A stretch of DNA of 64,000 bases from Burkholderia sp. PAMC 26561 (GTDB lineage Bacteria > Pseudomonadota > Gammaproteobacteria > Burkholderiales > Burkholderiaceae): assembly GCF_001557535.2 (NCBI RefSeq), contig NZ_CP014315.1, positions 1,488,001 to 1,552,000 of the forward strand, read 5' to 3'. The translations under genes and the position numbers were made by a program. Below the pieces are notes generated by a model, which had not been told where the DNA came from, did not search any database, and saw only the letters and a list, made by a program, of their open reading frames with translations. Within the stretch, counting starts at the first letter, position 1, and each line of letters opens with the position of its first letter. Of this stretch, positions 8,297-17,498 are shown piece after piece.

Positions 8297-9190
8297 TCAG
8301 CGGACAGCGCCGGCCGTCGTACCGCGAATCAGATAGCGCTGCATGAACGAAGCGAACAGGAACATCGGCAGCATGATCAGAATGCCGGTGGCGGAAAGCA
8401 GCTGCCACAGATCGCCCTCTTCGCGGTTGAACAGGCTCATGGCGACTGGCAGCGTGACTGCATCTTCCGAAGTCAGGATCACGGCGATGATGAAATCGTT
8501 CCACGACAAGATGAAGCAGAAGATGCCCGCTGTGACAATGCCCGGCAGCGCGATCGGCATGATCATCTGGTAGAGGACCTGGAGACGGGTCGCACCGTCT
8601 ATCAGCGCGGACTCTTCAATATCGATCGGAATCTGATCGATGAAACCCTTGATCATCCAGATTGCGAACGGCATGACGAGCGCGGTTTGCACCACGATCA
8701 ACGCCAAGCGCGTGTCGTAGAGTCCGAGATCGCGGAACATGAGGAAGAACGGCAACACGATCACCACTGGCGGCAGGAACTGCGTGGCGAGCACGGCAAC
8801 CAGCATCGACTTGTGCGCGAAGAGCCTGAAGCGCGAGAACGAGTACGCGGCGGCAGTCGCGATCGGCAGCGTGATGACGACCGTGCTCATGGAAACAATG
8901 ATCGAGTTGATCAGTTTGTCCTGCACGCGAAACGGCTCGCGCATGATCTCGAAGAAATTGCCGATGGTCGGCGTAAACGTCACGCGCAACTTGTAGATAT
9001 CCACGTAGTGCTTGAACGCGGCGGACAAGATCCAGAGCAGCGGCAACACGATCACCACGAACAGCAGGGCCATTGCAACGCCGCGTCCAAACCAGCCCAG
9101 CGAAGCGCGAAACCTGTGCGGTGCGGTGTAGCCGGCGGGGGATGCGGATTGCGTATGCGGCAACATGTCGGGAATGGATTTCGAGTTCAT
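8297..9190 (-). CDS. CUT1 sugar ABC transporter permease (MalG-like)
   Basis: 297 residues from ATG 9190. A frame open to 9874 overlaps the MalF-like gene in another frame and is not used. A short cytoplasmic N-terminus precedes six hydrophobic segments, the first at about 33-55 (VAMALLFVVIVLPLLWIL). The EAA loop that docks on the ATPase is seen as EESALIDGATRLQVLYQ. The C-terminus carries ISWND-type and late membrane segments as in MalG/UgpE. It pairs with the permease encoded 8 bp upstream. Confidence 0.92.
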   Translation of the reverse strand: MNSKSIPDMLPHTQSASPAGYTAPHRFRASLGWFGRGVAMALLFVVIVLPLLWILSAAFKHYVDIYKLRVTFTPTIGNFFEIMREPFRVQDKLINSIIVSMSTVVITLPIATAAAYSFSRFRLFAHKSMLVAVLATQFLPPVVIVLPFFLMFRDLGLYDTRLALIVVQTALVMPFAIWMIKGFIDQIPIDIEESALIDGATRLQVLYQMIMPIALPGIVTAGIFCFILSWNDFIIAVILTSEDAVTLPVAMSLFNREEGDLWQLLSATGILIMLPMFLFASFMQRYLIRGTTAGAVR

Positions 9191-9198
9191 GTCGTTCC

Positions 9199-10095
9199 TT
9201 ATTTCCCACGCTGTGAAAGACGGACATACAGCACGGTCAACGCCATCATCGGTATGACGAGGAGCCAGCCGAGCGCCGACGCATAACCCATGTTCAGGTA
9301 CTTGAAGCCCTGGAAATAGATGAAGTGCGTGAGTGTCTGCGTTGCCTGCCCGGGACCGCCATTCGTGATCATCACGACCTGGTCGAATACTTTCATTGCG
9401 AAGATGGCCTTGAGGACCATGGCAACCGCCAGAACCGGCCACAACTGCGGCAGCGTAATCGAGAAAAACACTTGATGCGGGGTTGCGCCGTCTATCTCGG
9501 CCGCTTCCTGGCTTTCCTTCGGCACCGACGCGAGCGCGCCAATGAAGATGAGCGCAAAGTACGGCGTCCAGTGCCACACATCGCTGGATAAAACCAGCCA
9601 GAACGCCGCGGTTGCGTTGCCAAGAATGTCGATATCTTTCAGATGCAATGCGCGGCTGATTGCGCCGGCCACGCCGAAGTCGGCGTTTGCCATGAAACGC
9701 CAGAGCGCGCCGATCAACGCGGGGCTCATGGCGAACGGCAGGATCAGCATGGAGCGCAAGACCGCGCGAACCAGACCGCCGCGAAACAGCAGTACGGCGA
9801 TTGCGAGCGCGAACCCGACGGTCAGCACCACGGAGGCCACCGTGAAACGCGCGGTGACCCACGCCGAATTCCACATTGACGGGTCGGTGAGAGCACGCGT
9901 GTAGTTATCGAAGAGATAACCTATTTGCGAGAAGCCGTCTGAGGGCAACCATAAGGACTTCGATTCATTCGCGCGGCCGAGATTCCAGTCGCGAAAGCTG
10001 AGATAGAAGGTCGTGACCAGCGGATAAAGCGCCGTGCCGAGCACGATCAGCAATCCCGGCGCAACCATTCCATACTTGGCGATACGTTCAGACAT
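9199..10095 (-). CDS. CUT1 sugar ABC transporter permease (MalF/UgpA-like)
   Basis: 298 residues with six transmembrane segments, the first at about 9-30. The EAA motif reads EAAEIDGATPHQVFF, placing it in the MalF/UgpA branch, and the periplasmic loops are short as in UgpA. RBS AGGAAC precedes ATG 10095. It forms the heterodimeric channel with the MalG-like protein at 8297-9190. Confidence 0.92.
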   Translation of the reverse strand: MSERIAKYGMVAPGLLIVLGTALYPLVTTFYLSFRDWNLGRANESKSLWLPSDGFSQIGYLFDNYTRALTDPSMWNSAWVTARFTVASVVLTVGFALAIAVLLFRGGLVRAVLRSMLILPFAMSPALIGALWRFMANADFGVAGAISRALHLKDIDILGNATAAFWLVLSSDVWHWTPYFALIFIGALASVPKESQEAAEIDGATPHQVFFSITLPQLWPVLAVAMVLKAIFAMKVFDQVVMITNGGPGQATQTLTHFIYFQGFKYLNMGYASALGWLLVIPMMALTVLYVRLSQRGK

Positions 10096-10133
10096 GACAC
10101 ATGTTCCTCAAGTGGACCCGTTCTGCTCGAGCT

Positions 10134-11477
10134 CTAGCGAAGCGCGCGCTGCACGACATGATTCGCGCGCTGCGCTGCCGTATTCATGAGTGCATCGACG
10201 TCGCCTCCCGACGCCGCCTGGTTGATCGCCACCGAAGCAAGATCTGCGACCTCCGGCCAGTAGACGACTTCGGGCATCGGCGCGGCATTGCCTTCGAGCG
10301 CCGCTTTGGCCGCCAGCAAGATGTGATCGTTTGCTGCATTGACCTGGGGGTCGCCCATGCTCGACCAGCGGTTCACCACACTGTTCACAACGGCAAATCC
10401 ATTGACGTTGCGCTCGATCGCATTGCGTTTGTCCAGATCGGAATTCGTGACCCATTTGAGGAACTCCCACGACGCGTCCTTGTGCTTCGAGTAAGCCGAG
10501 ATGGAAACCGGCATCACGTTGATGACCGTGCTCGGCGGATCGCCTGCTTTGTAGGCCGGCATGGGCGCAAAGCCAACCTGATCCTTCGTGAGCGTCGAGT
10601 CTTTAGGATTGGTGGCGGCTGAATAAGCCCATTGCCAAATTGGCAGCACCGCGCTTCTGCCCTGCTGGAAGGCGACGCGGCTGTCTTGTTCCACATTCGA
10701 CGTCGCGCCCGCCCCGCACAGGTTGTTCTTGGTCATCAGGCCGACGTACTCGCGCGTGGCTTCCATGGCTTTTGGCGAGGTCCATGCCGGATAGCCCCTG
10801 TCATCGAGAATCCGGCCACCCGCGCCGCGCACGAAATCGGCCCATGCAAACAGGTTCTGGCGGTTGCCATCCGCGCCGTAGTAACAACCGAGCGGCGCAA
10901 CGTCCGGGAAGGCTGCACGAATCTTCGGGCCCGCATCGATCAGGTCTTGCCAGGTCTTTGGCGGCTTCAACCCGAGCTTCGCAAAGATGTCCTTGCGGTA
11001 CAGCATCATTTGCACGTTGCTGCGTAACGGCAGTCCGTTGAGTTTGCCGTTGATGGTGAGGGCTTCGAGAAATGCGGGCGGATAGTCGTTGAGGTCGAGC
11101 TTGTCGCGCGCAATGTAATCGTTGAGGGGCATCAACCAGTATGCGTAGGACGCGCCCCACTGATCCAGATAGTTCACCACGTCGAAGTTGCCGTTCGCGG
11201 CTACGCCCACGCTCGTGACTTTTTCCTGCAGCGCCTTGAACGGCACGAAGGACCACTTCACTTCTATGCCGGTCAAGTCGGTGAATTCCTGTGTGCGTTT
11301 TTGCAGCGCAGTGAACTGCGGAGTCGATACCGCCATGACCTTGATCGACTGCCCTGCGTACGGTTTGCCGGCTTTTAGTGCGTAGGGTGCGGGCTCACCG
11401 GCTGCCACGGCCGTCGTCACGACACCGGTGACGGTCATCGCGACATAAAAGGCAGCACAGGCAAATCGATGAAACAT
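10134..11477 (-). CDS. CUT1 extracellular solute-binding protein (family 1)
   Basis: 447 residues with a Sec signal peptide (hydrophobic core AAFYVAMTVTGVVTTAV, cleavage near AVAA-GEP). The mature protein has the cluster D type I features: SIKVMAVSTPQF, a long FTDLTGIEVKWSFV strand, NGKLNGLPLRSNVQMMLYRKD, and FLKWVTNSDLD near the end. Such proteins deliver mono- or oligosaccharides, or glycerol-3-phosphate, to MalFGK-type importers. First gene of a leftward operon; RBS GGAGCGAC precedes ATG 11477. The ligand is unknown; the aldolase downstream suggests a sugar or sugar acid. Confidence 0.9.
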   Translation of the reverse strand: MFHRFACAAFYVAMTVTGVVTTAVAAGEPAPYALKAGKPYAGQSIKVMAVSTPQFTALQKRTQEFTDLTGIEVKWSFVPFKALQEKVTSVGVAANGNFDVVNYLDQWGASYAYWLMPLNDYIARDKLDLNDYPPAFLEALTINGKLNGLPLRSNVQMMLYRKDIFAKLGLKPPKTWQDLIDAGPKIRAAFPDVAPLGCYYGADGNRQNLFAWADFVRGAGGRILDDRGYPAWTSPKAMEATREYVGLMTKNNLCGAGATSNVEQDSRVAFQQGRSAVLPIWQWAYSAATNPKDSTLTKDQVGFAPMPAYKAGDPPSTVINVMPVSISAYSKHKDASWEFLKWVTNSDLDKRNAIERNVNGFAVVNSVVNRWSSMGDPQVNAANDHILLAAKAALEGNAAPMPEVVYWPEVADLASVAINQAASGGDVDALMNTAAQRANHVVQRALR

Positions 11478-11566
11478 GATCGTCGCTCCATTGATGCGTT
11501 CGAGGCTTTAACCAGACATCGGCCGGGCGTTGACCGCGCTTTGATTTACTGCTTGTCCTTGCATGG

Positions 11567-11594
11567 GAACAAATTTGCGCCGGTCAATTTGTTC
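11567..11594. promoter_or_regulatory. LysR-type operator, 9-bp perfect inverted repeat
   Basis: GAACAAATT-N10-AATTTGTTC lies 48 bp before the LysR start and 90 bp before the ABC binding-protein start. It contains the T-N11-A core expected of LysR-family recognition sites and sits in the divergent promoter region, so it is probably the primary site of the adjacent regulator. Confidence 0.65.
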
Positions 11595-11642
11595 TGTCTA
11601 ATATATTATTCATTGGAGTTTCATACGTTTTAGGAATGAAAC

Positions 11643-12557
11643 ATGATCGACTTGCGCCAGCTTCGTTATTTCGTCGTGCTCTCGGAAGAGCTCAATTTTG
11701 GGCGCGCGGCCGCGCGCCTCCACATCACGCAGCCGCCTCTTAGCCAGCAGATCATGCAGTTGGAGGCGAGCCTGGATACGGCGCTCTTCATTCGCGGCAA
11801 ACGCCCGCTCAGGCTGACTCACGCAGGTGTCGAGCTGCTCTCGGGCGCGCGCCGGCTGCTGGCTCAGGCAGACGTCGTTATCGAGCATGCGAAGCTTGCC
11901 GGCCGGGGCGAACGAGGCCGCCTCGGGATCGCTTTCGTGGCAGGCGCACTGCCTCAGCTCTTGCCTCAATGCATTGGCGCCTATCGCACACGGCATCCCG
12001 ACATACGCCTCGAACTGCGGGAAGGCGTGACGCAAAGGCAGCGCGAAGCGATCCTCGCGGGGGAGATGGACATAGGGTTCGTGCGGCCGATCGGCAATGA
12101 CAGCGGCGAACTCTCCACGCGCACGCTGATCCGCGAACCCATGATGCTGGCGCTCGGCGAATACCATCCGCTGGCGCACCTCGAACGCGTGCCGGTCGAA
12201 GCACTGGCAGCCGAACCGTTCATTCTTTTCAGCCGCAAGGACGCGTTCTACTTCCACAAGATCGTCTCGGACATTCTTCACGAAGCCGGGGTCGTGCCCG
12301 AGATCGTGCAGGACGCAACCCAGCTCTACACGGTCGTGGCGCTGGTATCGAGCGGCGTGGGGCTTGCGATCGTTCCGGCGTCCGCGAGGCACATGCGGTT
12401 CCCGGGCGTCGCCTTCCGGCCACTCGATATTGACAAACCCGTCAGCGCCGTCCTGGACCTGATCTGGCGATCCGACGACGATCATCCTGCGTTGATAAAT
12501 TTCATCGACATTGCGGTGGCGCAGGCTGCGCATTATCTCGAAACCGATATCTCCTGA
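11643..12557 (+). CDS. LysR family transcriptional regulator
   Basis: 304 residues. N-terminal winged HTH (MIDLRQLRYFVVLSEELNFG..AAARLHITQPPLSQQIMQLE) and an effector domain beginning around residue 90 (GRLGIAFVAG). The long effector domain with FVRPIGNDSGEL and IVQDATQLYTVVALV resembles regulators of the BenM/CatM or TsaR group. RBS AGGAATG precedes the ATG. It is divergent from the ABC/aldolase/porin operon and has a perfect operator between, so activation of that operon in response to the imported compound is the likely role. Confidence 0.92.
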   Translation: MIDLRQLRYFVVLSEELNFGRAAARLHITQPPLSQQIMQLEASLDTALFIRGKRPLRLTHAGVELLSGARRLLAQADVVIEHAKLAGRGERGRLGIAFVAGALPQLLPQCIGAYRTRHPDIRLELREGVTQRQREAILAGEMDIGFVRPIGNDSGELSTRTLIREPMMLALGEYHPLAHLERVPVEALAAEPFILFSRKDAFYFHKIVSDILHEAGVVPEIVQDATQLYTVVALVSSGVGLAIVPASARHMRFPGVAFRPLDIDKPVSAVLDLIWRSDDDHPALINFIDIAVAQAAHYLETDIS

Positions 12558-12619
12558 CGATCGGGCCAGCACGCCGGTTTTTCAATGAACTTGCCCTTTC
12601 CGCCTGTTTTGCATTAGCC

Positions 12620-12637
12620 TATGCATTCGAATGCATA
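12620..12637. promoter_or_regulatory. Perfect 18-bp palindrome upstream of the cupin gene
   Basis: TATGCATTCGAATGCATA is an uninterrupted palindrome 33 bp before the chosen start of the cupin gene. Its size fits a homodimeric regulator of the MarR, GntR or IclR kind. An alternative ATG at 12631 lies inside it, which argues for translation starting at 12670 instead. Confidence 0.6.
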
Positions 12638-12669
12638 AAATCGCAAAAAACGGGAACGGAGAAGTGAAC

Positions 12670-13839
12670 ATGAGTGAAGCAGAGACGCTCGACCAGGCCG
12701 CGGCGAAGAGCCGGCTGGTTCTCAGATCGAACATGGTGGCGTGCAAGGTCGCGTTCATCGACTGCAAGATGAAGGGGTCCGAGCGCAAGGAAAATTATTC
12801 GCTGATCGGGGCAGGTGTGTCGCAAAGCGAAGACCAAGTGGTCAATCTGCGCGAACCACATGGCTTCAGTCTTGGCGTTGCGGCCATGCCGCCCGGTGTC
12901 GTGAACAATCTCCATGTGCATTACACGGCAGAGGTCTTCATGATTTTCAGCGGCCGCTGGCTATTCCGGTGGGGTGCGAATGGAGACGAAGGCACCGTGA
13001 TCGGCGAGCCCGGCGACGTACTGAGCATCCCTACCTGGATCTTTCGCGGCTTCAGCAATATTGGCAATGACGACGGCTGGATTTTTTCGGCGCTTGGCGG
13101 CGATGACACCGGAGGCATCATCTGGCATCCATCGATCCTCGAACAGGCGGCGCGACACGGGCTTTACCTGACCAAGGAAAATCTCCTTGTCGACACCAGC
13201 AACGGCACAGCGAAGCCTGCAGACGATGCGCTGCTCGAGCCCATCGACCAGGAGACAGCCGAGAGCCTGCGTCACTATTCGCCCGATGAAATGCGCAAGC
13301 GCATGGTCACGGTCGCCGACCGGAAATGGTCGCGGCATGCCCTTCTCGGCAGTGTGCTGCCGGGCCATCGCGCAGAGGTCGCAAGTATCGTGGGCTTCGG
13401 CATCACGCAGGACCGCAACCAGCAGGCCGACATTCTCTATCCACACGGGTTTTCCATCGACTGGTTGCGGATCGATCCGGGGCAGGAGATCGGGACTCAT
13501 CGCGTGGATGCCAAGCAGGTCCTGATCGTATTCGACGGTGAAGCCGAATTGATCCTGAACGAGGGCGCCGACAAGACGCCCGTTACCGTGCCGCGCCAGG
13601 CCTTGTACTCGGTGCCGGCGAACGTCTGGCGCTCCGTCAGATCTGTTGGCGACACACCGCTGCTTGTGGCGGTCACGACGACGGGCGACCAGAAGAAGCA
13701 CATCGTATGGTCTCCGGCGATCGTCGCGGCGGCGGCCCAAGAGGGGTTCGGCGTCGACCATAACGGCTATGTGGCGCCGCTGCGCCTGTTACCGTACGAG
13801 ACTCAGCAAGCTGTCGCTGCAATCAGCCTGACGGCCTGA
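12670..13839 (+). CDS. Bicupin protein, putative dioxygenase
   Basis: 389 residues from ATG 12670 (GGAGAAG upstream). Two cupin barrels: the first around 75-130 with NLHVHYTAEVFMIFSGRWLF supplying the His/His/Glu metal ligands and GDVLSIPTWIFRGF as second motif; the second around 245-310 with EIGTHRVDAKQVLIVFDGEAEL. Only one histidine is evident in the second, so a single metal centre is likely. Bicupins of this shape include gentisate- and quercetinase-like dioxygenases, but I see no diagnostic match. It follows the LysR gene by 112 bp and has its own palindromic operator, so it may belong to a separate regulon. Confidence 0.7.
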   Translation: MSEAETLDQAAAKSRLVLRSNMVACKVAFIDCKMKGSERKENYSLIGAGVSQSEDQVVNLREPHGFSLGVAAMPPGVVNNLHVHYTAEVFMIFSGRWLFRWGANGDEGTVIGEPGDVLSIPTWIFRGFSNIGNDDGWIFSALGGDDTGGIIWHPSILEQAARHGLYLTKENLLVDTSNGTAKPADDALLEPIDQETAESLRHYSPDEMRKRMVTVADRKWSRHALLGSVLPGHRAEVASIVGFGITQDRNQQADILYPHGFSIDWLRIDPGQEIGTHRVDAKQVLIVFDGEAELILNEGADKTPVTVPRQALYSVPANVWRSVRSVGDTPLLVAVTTTGDQKKHIVWSPAIVAAAAQEGFGVDHNGYVAPLRLLPYETQQAVAAISLTA

Positions 13840-13931
13840 GCGGGGCGGCCCGGTTAGAATCGCACTTTTGACCGCGAAGTCATTCGGTATCTCGCCAGGT
13901 CAGTGATTCAGCTCCGTCCAACACCCACGCC

Positions 13932-14993
13932 ATGCCGCCAATAGACACCGCCTTGCCCCGCCCTGCCCGCGCGACGTCCTACGACGTTGCGCTCGCTGCG
14001 GGCGTGGCGCAATCGACCGTATCGCGGTGCTTCCAGAAAGACAGTCCTATCTCCCCGGACACACGTGCGCACGTGCTCGCTATCGCGGAAGAGCTCAACT
14101 ATCGGCCAAACGCGCTGGCGCGATCGCTCATTCTCGGGCGCTCCGAGGCGGTTGGCGTCATCGTCACAAAATACACACTGCGATACAACCCCGATGTCTT
14201 GTTTGCACTAGGCGAGGCGTTGGCTGCGGCAAACTCGAAGTTGCTGCTTATCACGGTCGAGAGCGACCAGGCGGTTCATGACACGCTCGGCCGTGCGCTG
14301 GATTTTCCACTCGATGGACTCATCTCCTGCGCCGACCTTTCGGCCGCCGACATCAGGGCCTTCCAGCGACACGACGTGCCTGTCGTGCTCTTCAACAGGC
14401 ATTCCACGGCGCGGCGCGTGGATAGTGTCGCAACAGACAATGCGAACGCGTCGAAGCGCATCGCCGCAGCATTGCGTAAAGCGGGACACAGCCGCTTTCT
14501 ATGCATTGGCGGTCCGGAAGATGCGCCCGTGAGCCGTGCGCGAATCGATGCTTTTGTTGAAGAAGCACAGCGTCTGGGCGCAAGGCAGATCGTTTCGCTG
14601 CATACCGACTTCTCTTATGAGGAGGGAAGCGCAGCGACGGCCGCCGCTTTCAAAAGAGCGAATGGAAACATCGACGCGGTCTTTTGCGCGAACGACCAGA
14701 TTGCCCTCGGCGCGCTCGATGCATGCCGATTCGATCTCGGCCTGAGTGTTCCCAAGGACATATCGATCGTCGGCTTCGACGACGTGCCCGATGCGTCGCG
14801 TCCCACTTATATGCTGACCACGGTTCGTCAAGACGTTCGGCAACTCGCGAGCGAGGCCGTCCGCATGCTGGCGCTCCGGCTCGCAGCTCCATCGCGGCGC
14901 GCCTGCACGGTCATCGTACCCAGCAAGTTGATCGAACGTGGATCCGCGAATCTCTTCAGCGCAGATCGGATCAGCAGCGCGGATGTCCGCTGA
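13932..14993 (+). CDS. LacI family transcriptional regulator
   Basis: 353 residues. LacI HTH near residues 15-40 (TSYDVALAAGVAQSTVSRCF) with the hinge helix NYRPNALARSLI. The effector domain follows the periplasmic-binding fold: GVIVTKYTLRYNPD, DGLISCADLS, FNRHSTARRVDSVATDN, FCANDQIALGALD, and SIVGFDDVP. It ends 18 bp from the convergent D-ribulokinase gene, so a role in the ribitol locus is likely, with ribitol or a phosphorylated pentulose as candidate effector. Another possibility is autocontrol plus the upstream cupin gene. Confidence 0.9.
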   Translation: MPPIDTALPRPARATSYDVALAAGVAQSTVSRCFQKDSPISPDTRAHVLAIAEELNYRPNALARSLILGRSEAVGVIVTKYTLRYNPDVLFALGEALAAANSKLLLITVESDQAVHDTLGRALDFPLDGLISCADLSAADIRAFQRHDVPVVLFNRHSTARRVDSVATDNANASKRIAAALRKAGHSRFLCIGGPEDAPVSRARIDAFVEEAQRLGARQIVSLHTDFSYEEGSAATAAAFKRANGNIDAVFCANDQIALGALDACRFDLGLSVPKDISIVGFDDVPDASRPTYMLTTVRQDVRQLASEAVRMLALRLAAPSRRACTVIVPSKLIERGSANLFSADRISSADVR

Positions 14994-15011
14994 AACGGCA
15001 CAAACCGCGCC

Positions 15012-16646
15012 CTATCGAATTGCCCGCGCCACCGTCTGCAACTGCGTGAAGGCCTGGAATCTGGTCTCGTGCAGGGCGGCGAGATCTCCCGCCGCCGGCT
15101 CATAGGTCGTGCTGATCTGCGACATGCTTCTCATCGCCGAGCGCACATTGGCGAACTGGCCGCCAGCCACACCGCCCAGAATCGCGGCGCCCAGCAAAAC
15201 AGGTTCGTCCGCCTCCGTGGCAAGCACAGGCTTGCCGGTGGTGTCAGCAAGCAGTTGCCGGACGAGGTCGAGGCGCCCCGCGCCACCGCTGATGGTCACT
15301 CGCTCGATCGGCGCACCGGCCGCAGCCTGAACTTCGATGATCTGGCGAAGACCGTATCCAATGCTGCAAATCCCTGCTATGTACAGCGCGACCAGGCTGT
15401 CCAGATCGTGGTCCATGCCGAGGCCCGCGATCACCGCTCTGGCGTTCGGGTCGGCAAAGGGCGCCCGATTTCCCAGGAACTCGGGAACGATATGCAACCC
15501 CTTCGCCAGCATCACCGTAGCGGATGAACTGGCCGATGCCGCCACCGCAAGACCTGCCAGCATGACCGGCAAGGATTGGCCCGCCTGCTCCGCGCGCTTG
15601 CGTGCGTCGGGTGTTGCGGGGTGCATCGACAGCAATTGTTCGATGGCCGCCCCGGCTACCGACTGGCCGCCTTCGTTGAGCCACGTTTCGGGCACCATTG
15701 CCGAGAAATAGGGGCCCCACACGCCGGGCACGAAGACCGGCTCGCGGGTCGTGGTCATCGTGCACGACGACGTACCGAAGACGTAGGCCAGGCACGACTC
15801 GATTTCACCTTCGGCGCCGACCGTGCCAATTCCACCGGCATGGGCATCGATCACTCCAGTCGCAACCGGCGTTCCTGTGCGCAAGCCGAGCTCCGCCGCG
15901 GCGGCGTCCGTCAGCCCGCTTCCCAGCGGCGTTCCCGGATCGACCACCGTCTGGCCGATGCGCGCAAACGCTTCGTCGGCCAGCACGCCCAGACCCACGG
16001 CTTGAAAATAATTTTCATCCCAGCGCCGCTCGTGCGCCAGATAAGTCCATTTGCAAGTGACCGTGCAAGTGGATCGCGACAGATCTCCGGTCGCGCGCCA
16101 GGTCAGGAAGTCGGTCAGGTCGAAGAACTGCCACGCCGCTGCAAAGATGTGCGGCCTGTTCTCGAGCAGCCACAGCAGCTTCGGCGTTTCCATTTCCGGC
16201 GAGATCTTTCCGCCGACATACTTCAGCACCTCGTGACCGCCGGCGTTGATGCGCTCCGCCTGATCCAGGGCACGGTGATCCATCCACACGATGATGTCGC
16301 GCTCTGCCTGCTCCGATGGCCCCACGGGCAGCGGCCGGCCGCCTTCTCCCAGGACGACGAGCGAGCACGTGGCGTCGAAGCCGATGCCGGCGATCTCATC
16401 GGCGGATAGTGCCGACTGCGACAGCGCCTCTCTCACGGAGGTACAGACGGCCTGCCAGATCTCGCTGCTCGACTGCTCGACGATAGAACCGCTTGCATGG
16501 AACAACGAGATGTCGTGCTTCGCAGAAGCAACCATGCGCCCGGCAAGATCGAAGATGCCAGCGCGGGCACTGCCCGTACCTACATCCACGCCAATGACAT
16601 AGCGCGCATTGTCTGCTGCGCCGGATTTCGGGTCTTCTGAAGTCAT
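15012..16646 (-). CDS. D-ribulokinase, FGGY family
   Basis: 544 residues. N-terminal FGGY ATPase domain with VIGVDVGTGSARAGIFD (phosphate loop) and C-terminal domain with ISGGAGRLDLVRQLLAD and a nearby VLLGAAILGG. The motif TCSLV within GFDATCSLVVLGEGG is the reported signature separating D-ribulokinases from other FGGY kinases; VIDAHAGGIG carries the catalytic Asp. The enzyme would convert D-ribulose to D-ribulose 5-phosphate, the step after ribitol oxidation. Its neighbour upstream is ribitol 2-dehydrogenase, 87 bp away on the same strand, which supports the specificity. Confidence 0.85.
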   Translation of the reverse strand: MTSEDPKSGAADNARYVIGVDVGTGSARAGIFDLAGRMVASAKHDISLFHASGSIVEQSSSEIWQAVCTSVREALSQSALSADEIAGIGFDATCSLVVLGEGGRPLPVGPSEQAERDIIVWMDHRALDQAERINAGGHEVLKYVGGKISPEMETPKLLWLLENRPHIFAAAWQFFDLTDFLTWRATGDLSRSTCTVTCKWTYLAHERRWDENYFQAVGLGVLADEAFARIGQTVVDPGTPLGSGLTDAAAAELGLRTGTPVATGVIDAHAGGIGTVGAEGEIESCLAYVFGTSSCTMTTTREPVFVPGVWGPYFSAMVPETWLNEGGQSVAGAAIEQLLSMHPATPDARKRAEQAGQSLPVMLAGLAVAASASSSATVMLAKGLHIVPEFLGNRAPFADPNARAVIAGLGMDHDLDSLVALYIAGICSIGYGLRQIIEVQAAAGAPIERVTISGGAGRLDLVRQLLADTTGKPVLATEADEPVLLGAAILGGVAGGQFANVRSAMRSMSQISTTYEPAAGDLAALHETRFQAFTQLQTVARAIR

Positions 16647-16733
16647 AGCTTACGGCCTGTCTGGGAAGCGCTGCAGATGGTCAGGCGGACACGAGCCATA
16701 CACGGCCCGCGTCCTTCACAAGTCACTCGCGCG

Positions 16734-17462
16734 TCAAAGATCGACGCTGTTCGGAAGGATAACAAGATCGCGGATGGTCACGTTGCGCGGCCGTGTCAGC
16801 ATGAACAGCACGGCGTCGGCGACTTCCCTGGGCTGCATCAGGCTGCCTGAGGCCAGCGCGTCGTCCATCTTGGCCTTCGGCCAGTCATCGAGGAGCGCCG
16901 TAACGACCGGACCCGGCGCTACTGCGCCTACGCGTATGCCGTGTTTGGAAAGCTGTCGCCGGATGGTGTGCACGAACGCCTGCACCGCGAATTTGGAGGC
17001 CGTGTAGATGGGCTCCCACACGACCGGAACGATCCCCGCAATCGAGCTCGTGAAAATGATGTCGCCGGATTGCTGCGCAACCATGTGCGGCAGCACCGCG
17101 TGGACCGACCGGAACGCCGCGTTGATATTCAGGTTGAGCATGCGGTCCCACTCGTCGGGGTCTCCGTCCACCACTTCACCGCCGACATACGCACCCGCGT
17201 TGGCATGGAACACATCGAGGCCGCCTGCGCGCTCGAGAATTTGTGGCAATAGCGTAGAGACCTCAGCCGGACGCAGCAGGTCCATCGGCAGGGGCAACGC
17301 GTTCGGCCCGAGTTCTGCGCAGAGTTGTGTGAGCCGGTCGGCAGCACGGTCGACCAACACGACCTTCGCACCTTCGGCGAGCAGCACGCGCGCACATTCC
17401 AGACCAATACCCGATGCCGCTCCGGTGATGGCGGCAACCTTTCCCTTCATCATGTCAGTCAT
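16734..17462 (-). CDS. rbtD: Ribitol 2-dehydrogenase (SDR family)
   Basis: 242-residue classical short-chain dehydrogenase. Nucleotide-binding TGAASGIG near 14-21, [10 protein letters not shown] (the NNAG position), catalytic Ser in FTSSIAG, and YTASK with Tyr/Lys. From recall of Klebsiella ribitol dehydrogenase the resemblance is close along its length, including [33 protein letters not shown] and the C-terminus VILPNSVDL. It oxidises ribitol to D-ribulose with NAD+, feeding the kinase encoded next. It is encoded between the permease and kinase genes of the same leftward operon. Confidence 0.88.
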   Translation of the reverse strand: MTDMMKGKVAAITGAASGIGLECARVLLAEGAKVVLVDRAADRLTQLCAELGPNALPLPMDLLRPAEVSTLLPQILERAGGLDVFHANAGAYVGGEVVDGDPDEWDRMLNLNINAAFRSVHAVLPHMVAQQSGDIIFTSSIAGIVPVVWEPIYTASKFAVQAFVHTIRRQLSKHGIRVGAVAPGPVVTALLDDWPKAKMDDALASGSLMQPREVADAVLFMLTRPRNVTIRDLVILPNSVDL

Positions 17463-17498
17463 TGACTGCTCTCCTAAATTGCGTGATTCCTTCGTGCT

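Noticed and set aside
8231..9286. 351-codon plus-strand open frame
   Set aside because: Antisense to the two ABC genes; extreme His/Gln/Arg content, no homology.
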